Of a stretch of DNA of 64,000 nt, positions 52,722 through 64,000 are shown one piece after another. Each line of letters starts with the position of its first letter. The stretch's first letter is position 1. The notes under the pieces are model-generated. The model did no database searches. It was not told where the DNA came from and saw only the letters and a list, made by a program, of their open reading frames with translations. The position numbers and the translations under genes are program-made. The DNA is from Tetrahymena thermophila SB210. Lineage: Eukaryota > Ciliophora > Oligohymenophorea > Hymenostomatida > Tetrahymenidae. The stretch is taken from NCBI RefSeq assembly GCF_000189635.1, contig NW_002476399.1, positions 62,001-126,000 on the forward strand, given 5' to 3'.

Positions 52722-54203
52722 TTAAAATATTTAATTGTTTGTTATAATATTGTTATTTTATTATCATTCTATATGTGTATTCTATCTTGATTATTAATTA
52801 TAATTATTGGATTTTCATCAAATGTTTTTTTAAAAATATATCTTTACTTCCATCTAAATTATAATTGATCTATCAAATATTTAAAAAAAAATAGATACAT
52901 TTTAACTAAGTTGAGATCGTTAGTCTTAAAAAGACATATTTAAAACGAATTGAAACAATAGCAAGCTAATTTTAATATAGAAATTCTCATAAAAAGCAAA
53001 TAAATGTAGGAATTATAAGTTTTAATAGTTGAAAATTAACTTAAAAAGTTAATAGTTGAAGAAAATTATTCTAAAATATTAAAAATTAATTATAAAATTG
53101 AATTTGAAGAAACAAAATTGACATTATTACTTAATAGAAAGTTTTTTTAACACATTTCTTCTTAAATTTTATTTAAATTTAACATAAAAAATTATATATA
53201 ATAAAATCGAAAAATTGAGCTAAGGATTAAGATAAATTTCTAAATTTGTCTATTATTTCTAACAAACACTTTACAATTCATGCAACTTATAGTAAGAAAA
53301 ATGATATATTTTATATTATTTAATAGATTCAATTTTCTTATTATAAATATAAACTCATTTTTATCTCAAAATTTATATTTTAATTATGTGCGTGTGTTAA
53401 CACTTATCACTATAAATTGTATTATCTTCATAGTATAGCAAAATGCCATTCAAAAATTTAGTGAATTGAGATCACTATTTTTTTGAATGGCTGATGCGTT
53501 TGAATATGATTTATATAAAAATAAATAATTTTATAATAGAATTTAATTAATAATATTAATAATTTTAATTTATATCAATCTTTATGATTTTTCTATTCAA
53601 TTTTTAAATTTAGCCTTTTTTAAAATTTTTTCTTCAAAATTCTTAGAAAATAAAAAAATTTTTATTTTTTTTTCAAATTTTAGCTAAAATTAAAAGTTTA
53701 TTTTAAATATCTTAAAAAGTTTTACTCATTGTGGAATTCTAAAAAAAGAAAAATTTTCACAAGAATAGTAGAAATATAAAAAATTAAAAATAAAATAGAT
53801 TTTTTTTAAGTGCTCGTAATACAATAATTGCTTTTGAAAGAAAGAAAAATAAGTCTATAGCTAATCAAATTTTTTGCAGTTTGGCTATTCAAGTATAAGC
53901 TAGGTGAATAATAATAATATAGACATATCCCGAAGAATATTATTATTACATAGGTAATGGCATGATAATTTCAATCAATATTAATTATCAACCAATTTTT
54001 ATTATAGTGATATTCATTTAGATTTAATCTAATTTTAACATAAAATAAAGCTAAAAAGGATATAAAAAATTAGAAAATTTGTTAATGTATATACTCATAG
54101 TGTAATATGTTATTTAAAAACAACAACTTTGATATATTGAATAAACTTTCTTTAAAATTTAGAATCAGTAATAAAAAAAGTAAATAACAAATTTTTGCTT
54201 GAA
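52722..54203. other. Spacer between array copies 1 and 2
   Basis: AT-rich, with a strong stem-loop at 53445-53491. No coding sequence seen and no obvious array remnant. Confidence 0.6.
53445..53491. repeat. 20-bp near-perfect inverted repeat with 7-nt loop
   Basis: The left arm (53445-53464, GCCATTCAAAAATTTAGTGA) and right arm (53472-53491) pair over 20 positions with two mismatches around a 7-nt loop. This is much stronger than the background AT-rich folding. Could be a structured RNA, a small mobile-element remnant, or a DNA cruciform site. Confidence 0.75.
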
Positions 54204-56588
54204 ATGTTTTTAGCTAAATTAGATCTATTTTCTTAACCTTTTTTATTCAATTTAAATAATAATTAACTCAAAAAAGGAACAATTTAAGGAGTAATTCTGT
54301 CTTTAGCCATCCAGTCCACTGTATTAGCTTATTTTATATACTTGACTATGTAATTTTTTGAAAATAAAATTGACCCTATATTTAGATCTTAAGTTTTTGT
54401 GACTAATGACTAAATAGAAATACCTTTAAGAGATGATTTGGTAGCCTTTAAATTTATTTACGATATTCAGAAAACAATAAATTAGTTAGAAAGTTAAACT
54501 AATCAAACATATATTGTACCAATGGCGACGATTGGATATTAGAATAATACAAATTACGATACAGTCAATCTTAATATCATAAAGTGCTCTAATCCAGATC
54601 TATTAGATTATTATTGTGTAGATTTTTCAACCTTATCTTAAAAGAATTTGATAGTGAATACTAACTAAAGATTATTTTCAGTCATATCAATATTTTTTTA
54701 TTCTTGCAGAGTAACAGATAACATTAAAACACTTGTGCCAGACAATTGTGCTTAACAGAGCGATATTGATAATATGATTAACGGACAATACACTTTACTT
54801 CATTTAAGATTGTTTACTTAGCAATATAACACAACTAGTAAGTAAAACTAAATAAATTTTAAGAACTATATGATATTTCCTTAGTCAAGTCAATATATAC
54901 TAAATACATAAAATATTTAAAATCAAATAACGAAGGTAAGAGATGGTTTCATTATTTAATCTGAATCAGAGTATTCTGCACCAATTTAATATATTTTTGA
55001 AAATTAATCTTTTCCTAATGATGATAATCCTTATATTCAAATTAATCTCCAAATTGATGAAGTTATTTAATACACTTCTATTCAATTTAGTACTTTCCCC
55101 CAAATATTGGCTTTGGTTAATAGCGCATTTAGTCTACTCATGCTGCTAGGATTTTTTTGTAGAAGGTTTGCTAATAAATCAATTTTATAAGATTTCTTTT
55201 GCATTTTTTTGTAAAATATGCATTAGAATCTTTATGAAGAAGTTTTAAAGCAAAATAAGTTATTTGAGTAAAAGACAAATTCTACTTAAATCGAAACTAA
55301 ATTAAATAAATTACATATTGGACAAGAAATTAGTGAAAAAGAAGTTGCTAATATATTTAACATTCCTCAGTTCATAACTAAATCTAGAGATTATGTAGAG
55401 TAAAGTTAGTAGACTTAATTAAATAACACCTAACTAAACTAATAAGATGAAATTTTACAAATAGAAGAAGAAGAAGAAAAAAAATCACCAAAAGTAGCTG
55501 ATTAGTTTTATGATTTAGATGAATAACAATAGTAAGAAAATAAAGAACAAAGAAATAATAATTAGAATTAATTAAAAAAAGAATAAATTATAGATAAAAT
55601 ATCAAATAATATTTTATTTACAACTGAAACAAATGAAATAATAAAAAACTCTAACGACTCTGGCTAAAATATCTTTAAGACATCTCCGAGGATTTAATTT
55701 AGTCAAAATAGAAATGAATCTTACTAAAATTGTAGAGACAGACCATTAAGCGAAATAAGCAAAATTCCTTAATCAGCTAGCATTTTCAAGAATGAAATAT
55801 AAAGATAAAGTTCTATTTTTTAAAAAGATAACACATTATGTTTTACAGAACGCTAAATGTAATAGCCTACATTAATTGAGTAAGATGAGTAAAAGTTAAC
55901 TAACTGTTAGGTGACCACAATTTAAGCAAGTAATACAAATTAAACTTCAAAGAAAAACTCTACTATTATAGAGTATTACATTTAGAAACTTAAAACAATT
56001 TAAGATATAAACATATTCAAAAGGTTTACTGAAATCAATTTTGGATACAGGTAAAATATTCATTTTGTTTTCTAATAATTATTTTTTTAACATTTATTTT
56101 AATAGATTTACGCTTTAAAAAATCAACTGCTTTAAGAAAAAGACTAATTAGGAAGATTAATAAAAATTCAGTAACGAATCAAAAATATTTATTGAAAAAT
56201 AAGTGTTAAAAAGCATGAATATCTTAGAGTTGTTAAAAGACGTTATTTTTATAAAGAAATCAATTATGTTATTAATGAGTAGAGATCAATTAGCAGCTAT
56301 GAAGTTAGTAGGCTACTCAGAAAATTATATTTAAGACCATTATCTTAAAAAAGAAGCTGGGAAATAAAGTAACTTTGAATAAATAAATAAATTTTTTTTA
56401 AATATTTTTTAATTTTAGAAAGAGAGACTACTTATTTAGAGTAGTAGCTAGATATTTACGACTCTACAGATTTATCAAGTGAGTATATTAAGAAATTTAT
56501 ATAAAAATGCAATAATAGTAAAATTTTAGATAAATTAGATAAAAGAATTCTATCGTCAATAAACAAGAATAAATAGAAATTGTTTTGA
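54204..56588 (+). CDS. Tandem two-pass membrane protein family, copy 2
   Basis: Exons 54204-56050, 56106-56368 and 56419-56588; 759 residues. Exons 2 and 3 have exactly the same lengths as copy 1 (263 and 170 nt) and the introns the same phases (2 and 1). The start is FLAKLDLFSQPFLFNLNNNQ; TM1 follows (SLAIQSTVLAYFIYLTM), then the IDPIFRS block, CSNPDLLDYYCVDFS, VPDNCAQQSDIDN, and TM2 (LALVNSAFSLLMLLGFFC). QNMHQNLYEEVLKQNKLFEQ is shared with the others. The linker after it (from about residue 390) aligns poorly with copies 1 and 3, apart from short Ser/Asn motifs. The conserved C-terminal domain (EYYIQKLKTIQDINIFKR onward) is complete. Confidence 0.9.
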
Positions 56589-57618
56589 AATTTATAATAA
56601 ATTATTTTCAATTCTTATTTTATCACGTTGTTATCTTTTTAAAAATCTTCATTATTATTATTATTATTATTTGTTTCATGTTTAAATTCAATCAGTTGAT
56701 TTTTCTTAAATTAATATAAAAAATCTAAACAAAAATCTTAATCTTGCATAGTGGTTCAAATTTTTTTATCTGGCTTAACAAAGGATTTATAAATATTCTA
56801 GCATTTTATAAAGATTATATTGATTAATTAACAAAAATAACAAAAAAATGATAAATATACACGACACGATAATATAAAAAATACAGAAATCTATAAGATG
56901 ATTTTGGAAAAAATTGGAAATGTTAAATTAATAAAAAAATACAGAAATCTATAAGATGATTTTGGAAAAAATTGGAAATGTTAAATTAATATTTATTAAA
57001 ATTAAAATATTTCTTTATTGCTTTTATATTTTTTTAAAATAAATTTTTTTATCGAAACACTTTGGCTTTAAAAAATAGCAAAAAGAATAATAAATTTATA
57101 ATTTTAATAGAAAATTTAAGAAAAAATTTGTTTAATATAAAGAATATTATATGTTTTCATAATAATAAAATACTTTTTAAATTAAATTTTACCTAATAAG
57201 TTGATATAAATACTATTGAAAATTAACTTTATGATAGAAAGATACATTTATTTTTTATTGCAAATATTAAAATCAATAAAATGAGTTAACTAATTAATAT
57301 ATTTATGATTTAAATTGATTTAAAATAAATATAATTAAAAAATAGCCACAAATGTTTATTAAAGTATCAATCTAATTAATCTCAAAATTATTAAACTAAT
57401 CCTTAAATTTTTGTTTTATAATTTTAATCCAGTACATCCATCATACATTGTACATTATGAATGAATGAAAGTCATTTTTAAAATTATAACATAAATTAAT
57501 TAATTATGGTTAAAATCCATTCTAACTTTATAATTAATAAATTAATTTAGAAAAAATAAGAATTAACAAACAAAAGTAAATAAAACAAACGAACAAACGA
57601 AAGAACGAACGCACTAGA
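56589..57618. other. Spacer between array copies 2 and 3
   Basis: AT-rich. Contains an exact 58-bp tandem duplication (56875-56991) and an ATT trinucleotide run near 56650-56670. (ACGA)n-like bases precede the copy 3 start. Confidence 0.6.
56875..56991. repeat. Exact tandem duplication of a 58-bp unit
   Basis: Two adjacent identical copies; the block beginning ACAGAAATCTATAAGATGAT occurs at 56883 and again at 56941. Only the A-run at the junction differs by one base. The lack of divergence points to a recent event. Confidence 0.9.
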
Positions 57619-60033
57619 ATGATTTGCTCAAAATTAGACTTATTTTCTTAACCTTTTCTTTTCAAAATAAATAATAACTAACTTAAGAAAGGAACTATAT
57701 AAGGAGTTATTACTTCTTTAGGGATTTTCGGAATAATGATTGCTTATTTTGTATACTTGACAATGCAATATTTCGGTAATAAATTTGATCCCATATTTAG
57801 ATCCCAAAGTTTTGTTACTAATGATTTAATTGAAATACCTTTTCATGAGGATTTGGTAGCATTTTAATTAATTCAAAGTCCTGGAAAAACAATAGAGTAG
57901 TACTAAAAAGAAATGAATTTAACATATGTAGTTCCATTGGCAACTATTGGATACTAAAACAAAACCTAATATGATAATTTTTATGTTAAAGTTATCGAAT
58001 GCTCAAATCCTCAACTATAAGGATACCATTGCTTAGATTTTTCAAACTAAACAATTAAGAATTTAGTAGTAAATACAAATTAACATATTTTTTCTGTTAT
58101 ATCAATATATATTTACTCTTGTTAAGTCATAGATAACATCAAAACGTTTATGCCAAACAACTGCGCTAATTAAACTGATATTGATGAGTTTATTGATGGT
58201 TCATATACATAACTTCATCTAAAGCTATTTACTTAACAATATAACACTACAAGCAAATAAGTATAAGTTAATTTTAAGAATTACATGATGTTTCCCTAAT
58301 CATCTTAATACATTATAAATTCACAAAATATTTAAAATTAAATAACAAAAGTTAGAGATGGTTTTGTTATTTAATAAGAAGAAAAATATACTGCACCTAT
58401 CTAGTATGTCTTTGAAAATTAATCTTTTCCAAACTATGAGAATCCTTACATTTAAGTCAACCTTTAAATCGATGAAGTCATATAGTACACGTCTATATAG
58501 TTTAGCACTTTTCCAGCAATTTTAGCACTAGTTAATAGCGCTTTCAGTCTTCTATTACTGTTAGGATTTTTTTGTAGAAGTTTTGCTAATAAGTCGATTT
58601 TGCAAGATTTTTTTTGCGTTTTTTTGTAAAATATGCATCAAAATCTCTATGAAGAAGTCTTGAAACAAAATAAATTATTTGAATAAAAGGCAACCACGAC
58701 TTAAATTGAAACTAAAGCAAACAAATTAATTATTGGTTAAGAAATAGCTGAGAGAGAAGTAGCTAATAATATCAATATACATTAATTTACAGCTAAATCT
58801 ATAGTTCAAATCGAATAAAATGTACAAACATAAATAAATACAACAATGAATAACATTTAAGAAGAAATTTCAAAGTCAGAAGATGATAAAAAAACAAACG
58901 TTGAAAATTAATCAATCTAAATAAAAAAATATTCAAAATAATTAAATAATTAAAAAACAGATAATAAAAATTAGAGAACTAACACAGATGTTTTTTAATA
59001 CAATAATACTATACTGACAAGTGCTTCAAACGATATTAAAAATTAAAATGACTCTTATCAAGAAGATATTCTTAAAGCGTCTCCAAGGATATAACTAAGT
59101 CCTCTTAAAACCGACCAGTCTGAGATTTAAACATAAAGAGGTTTGATATGTCTAAGTAAAATTCCCTACTCTGCAAGTATAGTTTAAAAAAGTGAAAGAC
59201 AAACTAATACTTCTCTATGTTAAAAAGATGCCACAATGTGTCTTACTCAAAACTAATTTCAACAATCTAATCAGATAATCTAACAAAATTAACAAAAAAT
59301 CTAAGATAATTAAAAGCCTAAGCTTGATAAGAAAGACATACTATCAACCCCAAAGAGACGTATTAATACAATAGAGTATTATATCTAAAAGTTTAGGACA
59401 ATACAAGATTTAAATATTTTCCAAAAGTTTACTCAAATAAATTTTGGCTACAGGTGAAAATTAATCTTTTTATCAATAATTATTTTAATAAATATATTAA
59501 TAAAATGATTTAAAATATACTTTAAAAAATAGATTTACACTCTAAAAGCTAAATTGCTTCAGAAAGAAAGACGATGAAGATTAGGACCAAAAGAGTTTAA
59601 GCGTCTAATAAAAAACGTTTATAGAATAGTAAGTGCTAAAAAGTATGAATGTATTAGAATTATTAAAAGATGTGATATTTATAAAGAAAGCAATTATGAT
59701 ACTCCTCACTAAAGACTAATTAGCAGCAATAAAGCTTGTTGGCTATACTGAAAATTACATACAAGATACCTATCTATAAAAAAATGCCGGAAAACACTGT
59801 AATAATCAATACATTTAATTTTATTTTACTCAGCTCAATCCAATTATTTTATTAATATTTTAGAAAGATAGAATACTTATTTTGAAAAACAGCTAGATAT
59901 TTTTGATTCCACAGAGTTATCATGCCAATACATTAAAAAATTTATCTAAAAATGCAACAGTAGTAAAACTTTAGATAAAGTCGACGAAAGGATTTTGTCT
60001 TCAATTAATAAGAATACATATAATTTATGTTGA
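57619..60033 (+). CDS. Tandem two-pass membrane protein family, copy 3
   Basis: Exons 57619-59453, 59533-59798 and 59864-60033; 756 residues. Start MICSKLDLFSQPFLFKINNN, TM1 (GIFGIMIAYFVYLTMQYF), ectodomain with FDPIFRSQSFVTNDLIEIP, CSNPQLQGYHCLDFS and MPNNCANQTDIDEF, then TM2 (ALVNSAFSLLLLLGFFC). The membrane-proximal block QDFFCVFLQNMHQNLYEEVL is nearly identical to the other copies. The linker is Gln-rich and very different in sequence. The C-terminal domain is intact (EYYIQKFRTIQDLNIFQKFT, then VLKSMNVLELLKDVIFIKK). The last exon is again 170 nt. The first intron uses a GTGAAA donor instead of GTAA. Confidence 0.9.
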
Positions 60034-62494
60034 TAAATAAATAAATAGATAAATTATGAAAAATACGAGTAATTAAAAATTTTTAAAATGGCGATATTCA
60101 ACTAACATAAATAACATTTATTATTACATTTATAGGTCAAAAGGACAAGATTCCCTAGTTTAAAACTCGAAAATACTCATAAAAATTCAACTCTTTTGAA
60201 GGAACATTTATAACTTAAAAATTAAATATATTTTAATATTTATTGATAAAATTAGTAAATATAAAAATTTTTAATATTTTAGACATTATTTTATTCAAAA
60301 CCTTTTACTGATTTAGAATTACTTAAAATTAATGGCAGATTATAATTTTTAAATTATTAACCTTAAATTTAATGCAATAATATAATAATAAAAAGCCTTT
60401 TTTAAAATTTATGATTTATGATACTTAACATCATCAATATAATATTGTAAAGTCCAAGCAAAATCAAAAAAAATTATAAATAATTTAAGTGATAAATAAT
60501 ATAATATCCATACTTTAATTCATACCTTATAAAAAATAAAACTCTAATATTTATTCTGAAAAAGCGCATAATAATTTTTTATCTTTAAAAAGAAAGAAGT
60601 TTAATTGTATTTTTTGTTTTACTTCAAAATGATAACACTTTATCTAACTATTTTTAATTTTGTACAATTTAAAAAAGTAAGCTATTTATTTTATTTTAAA
60701 TACTTTATGATTTATTGCGTTTTAGTGTTATTATTAAAGATTTAATAAAGTTAAAACTATGATTTTGGATATTATCATGTAATTTAAAAATATAAGTTTT
60801 CTTTGAAAATATAAACAGATTTGCTTTTATGATTAATCTAGTAAATATTTTCTTATTTATATTTATTAAGTCAATAAAATAGCAGGTAAAAATAAAACAA
60901 ATTATTTTGATAAAATTTAATACTTTATCATTTTTAAAATAGGAAATAATACCTCAAAAAAAAATTTAAACTTTAAAAAATAAAATATTAATTACAAAAC
61001 AGTAATGAGATAATTATTTAATGAAATCAATTTAAACAAAAAGAATCAGAATTTAATAGGTAAATTAAATAGAGTATTTTTATCTTTTTAGATAATAAAA
61101 TAAACCATTTTTTTTTTTAGAGTATTTCATAAAAAATGATAATTTTTTCATTATGAATATGATTTTATCTTGAAATATTAATTTAACAAACAGTCATTTT
61201 TTCTAAATTAATTAAGAAATTTTTGTAACAATTTAAAAGCCTGTTTCATTATATAATTATATTTAACTTTCTCACTGGCTTTTTACGTGAATTTATAAAT
61301 TGTAAATTAACAGCTAGTAATTATAAAATTACATTGAAAAAAATAAATAAAATCTAAAATTAGAACTTATTAATATTTTTCTAAAAATTTAAATTTAAGC
61401 ATACAAAAAACTAATTAAAGTAGCTAAATATGAAAAAAATACTTCTCAATATTACGTTAGCACTCTTTCTTGATAAATATCTGTAATTAAAATACAAAAA
61501 AAGTAAGTTTTCCTAAATTATTTTTTTATTCTAATTCACTTTTCTTAAAATATAGCGTCAGTGAATTAGTGAAAAATCTGTATTTTCAAGCAAGTTGCTA
61601 TTTCCGCTAGCATTAATTATTAAATTAAAAGCTTAATTATTTTAGTAATTTATTATACTTAAAAAATAAGGTAGGTACATTAATTAGATAGATTATAATT
61701 TCATAAAATTTATGTAAAAATTTTAATTAAAAATGGTTGGAAAATCTGCGCTAGGAGCATTCAAAATGGTAAATCGTATTATACCAATATTTTTACAATG
61801 CATGAACTGTATTTTTTATATCTCATTTCCAGATATCTAATCATATTTTAAGAAAGTTAATTTTTTTTACTTAATATTTAATCAAAAATAAAACCAGCGA
61901 AATTGGTAATTAAAATAGCAAAATGCATAGTTTACATAGTAAATAATACAATTAATTAAAATATACACTAATTCTAAGGGATTTTTTTTATTGTTCTTAT
62001 TATTTTAAAGTAATTTATTTGTCTAGCGTAAATGCAAATAAACTTTTGAAGTCTTTTTATTATATTTTTCAGGCAGTGATTTTTAAAATTACTTGTACCT
62101 AATTTCTTATAATCAAATATACTTACTGTGAAATAGCAAGTATTATTTTTTTGTTAAATATTTATTAGTAAGCGAATCAAAAAAAACATAAGATTCTTAA
62201 GTCAGGATAGATTTTATCAATTAGAAAAAAATTAATCAAATATAAACGAATTTAAATTCAAATGCTTGAAAGGTAAATTATCATTTTTGAATAAAAAAAT
62301 GATACCAGTAAGCCAATAAATTAATAAATTAAATAATTAAATAAATAAAAAATTATTAATTCTAATTTATTTGTAACTAGTACCTTAATCTTTACTGGTA
62401 AAAAGGGTTCAGAACAATAATATTTAGATAATTCATTAATCATAAAAACTTTAGAATAAACACAAAATATAATAAAAAGTTATCTTACCTTAAA
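60034..62494. other. Spacer between array copies 3 and 4
   Basis: Longest spacer of the array. AT-rich; an open frame beginning MVGKSALGAFKM at 61732 runs 132 codons to TGA but lacks other support. No array remnant recognised. Confidence 0.55.
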
Positions 62495-64000
62495 ATGCTT
62501 TTCTCTAAACTCGACTTATTTTCGCAACCTTTCCTTTTCAATATAAATAATAGCCAACTCAAAAAAGGAACATTCTAAGGGTTTATTTTTTCTTTATTGA
62601 TTTTGGGAATAGTATTTTTTTACTTTGTTTACCTAACAATGCAATACTTCGGCAATAAGATAGACCCTATATTTAGATCATAAAGTTTCGTTACTAATGA
62701 TTTAATAGAAATACCTTTACATGAAGACTTAGTAGCCTTTTAATTTATTGAAAGTCCTAAATAGACTCTTGAATAATTCTAAAAGAAAATGAATCTAACA
62801 TATATTGTACCTATTGCTACTTTTGGATTCGAATCTATATATGGTTACAATACGACTTACCTTAACTTCACTGAATGTTCTAATCCTGAACTATAGGGAT
62901 ATCATTGCTTAGATTTTTCTAGCCTATCAAACAAAAGCTTAATTTAAAGTAGCAGAGACAAAGCTTTCTCAGTAATAACAATCCTCTTTTATTCCTGCTC
63001 AGTTACAGATAACATCAAAACATTTGTTCCAGATAATTGTGCAAATTAAACTGATGTTGATGACTTTGTTAATGGAGCTTATACTTTACTCCACTTAAGA
63101 TTATTTACTTAGCAATACAACACAACTAGTAAATAAAATTAAGTCAATTTTAAGAATTATATGATGTTTCCTTAATCAGACTAATACTTCTTGAATACTC
63201 AAAAAACCCAAAATTAAATTACTAAGGTTAGAGATGGTTTTGTTATTTAATCAGAGACTGAGTACACTGCACCAATTTAATATGTCTAAGAGAACCAATC
63301 TTTCCCTAATGATTAAAATCCATATATTCAAGTCAATATTTAAATCGATGAGGTTATTCAATACACATCAATTCAGTTTAGTACTTTCCCTCAAATCCTA
63401 GCATTAGTTAATAGTACTTTTAGTCTTTTGATTCTTTTTGGATTCTTTTGTAGAAAATTTGCTAATAAGTCAATTTTATAGGACTTCTTCTGTGTCTTCT
63501 TGTAGAATATGCATTAAAATCTTTATGAAGAAGTTTTGAAACAAAACAAACTTTTTGAATAAAAATCTTTGTCAACAGAAATTGAAACTAAATTAACTAT
63601 TGGTTAAGAAACTGCAGAAAAGGATGCTGTTAATAGTATAAATATTCCATAATTTATAACTAAATCTAGAGAAGATATTGAATAAAGTTAATAAATATAA
63701 TTTAATACTGATTTATAAAATTACCAAGATGAAATAATATAACCAAACGAAGAATAAAAGTCAACAATAGAAGATCAATCTCCTAACCAAAACAAAGATT
63801 CCCTTTAATAGAAAACTGAATAGCTTCCAAGTAATGAAAATAATAAAGAAGATAATTAATTCAATAATATTTTATTAACAAGTGGTTCTAATGAAAATAA
63901 AAATTCTAATGATTCTTACTTAAATATTTTTAAAAAATCACCTAAAAGTTAATTGAATTTATTTAAGAGTAATTTCTCTTAGGCAAAAGCTTAAAGGCCT
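62495..64000 (+). CDS. Tandem two-pass membrane protein family, copy 4 (3' end outside window)
   Basis: Open from ATG at 62495 for 502 codons to the window end. Same plan as copies 1-3: FSKLDLFSQPFLFNINNS, TM1 (FSLLILGIVFFYFVYLTM), IDPIFRSQSFVTNDLIEIPL, CSNPELQGYHCLDFS, VPDNCANQTDVDDF, TM2 (ILALVNSTFSLLILFGFFC) and QDFFCVFLQNMHQNLYEEVL. The variable Gln/Asn/Glu-rich linker is reached before the sequence ends, so the conserved C-terminal domain and both introns should lie beyond 64000. It reads as intact as far as visible. The array may continue to the right. Confidence 0.88.

Noticed and set aside
1..64000. Search for tRNA genes, telomeric GGGGTT repeats and the Tetrahymena chromosome-breakage sequence
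   Set aside because: No tRNA T-arm with matching stems, no telomere repeats and no AAACCAACC-type core were seen by eye on either strand. A computed scan would be more reliable.

Overview
The window is nuclear DNA of a ciliate with the Tetrahymena-type code, most likely macronuclear DNA of Tetrahymena thermophila or a close relative. Three things point there. First, the DNA is extremely AT-rich. Second, conserved domains (ubiquitin protease, protein kinase, LITAF, J-domain, MORN) read through only if TAA and TAG are glutamine, and every complete gene ends in TGA. Third, genes are split by short AT-rich GT...AG introns, mostly 30-170 nt. Reading with the standard code hides nearly every gene, so all models here were built by hand with TGA as the only stop. 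The species name is inference; exon borders rest on frame, phase and splice consensus only.

Layout. 1-975 (-): 5' part of a secreted Cys-rich protein. 2239-4154 (+): MORN-repeat protein. 4832-6180 (-): low-complexity protein of unknown function. 7890-12557 (-): USP-type deubiquitinase with a long tail. 15753-17119 (+): HAD-like phosphatase-fold protein. 18545-18944 (-): decayed LITAF copy. 20354-20764 (-): intact LITAF gene. 23294-26694 (+): divergent cyclin with a very long Asn/Gln-rich tail. 27679-29419 (-): two-pass membrane protein. 31695-31997 (+): orphan coding-like fragment. 32111-34519 (+): ULK-like Ser/Thr kinase. 35874-37888 (+): TPR protein. 39064-40674 (+): seven-exon protein, possibly ciliary. 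40976-41549 (-): DPH4/DNAJC24-like J-protein of the diphthamide pathway. 41967-45732 (-): very divergent kinesin. 46911-48232 (+): PAS-like protein.

The right-hand end (50343 to past 64000) is a head-to-tail array of four paralogous two-pass membrane proteins. All have the same start, two membrane segments, a Cys-containing ectodomain, a conserved C-terminal domain and the same two intron sites. Between conserved ends lies a fast-changing Gln/Asn/Glu/Lys-rich linker. I know no function for this family, and it is the best candidate here for an undescribed system. A fifth protein of similar topology, but without obvious sequence match, is at 27679-29419.

The genes do not form operons. The wide spacers are AT-rich with simple repeats. 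I found no tRNA, rRNA, CRISPR, telomere repeat or chromosome-breakage sequence.
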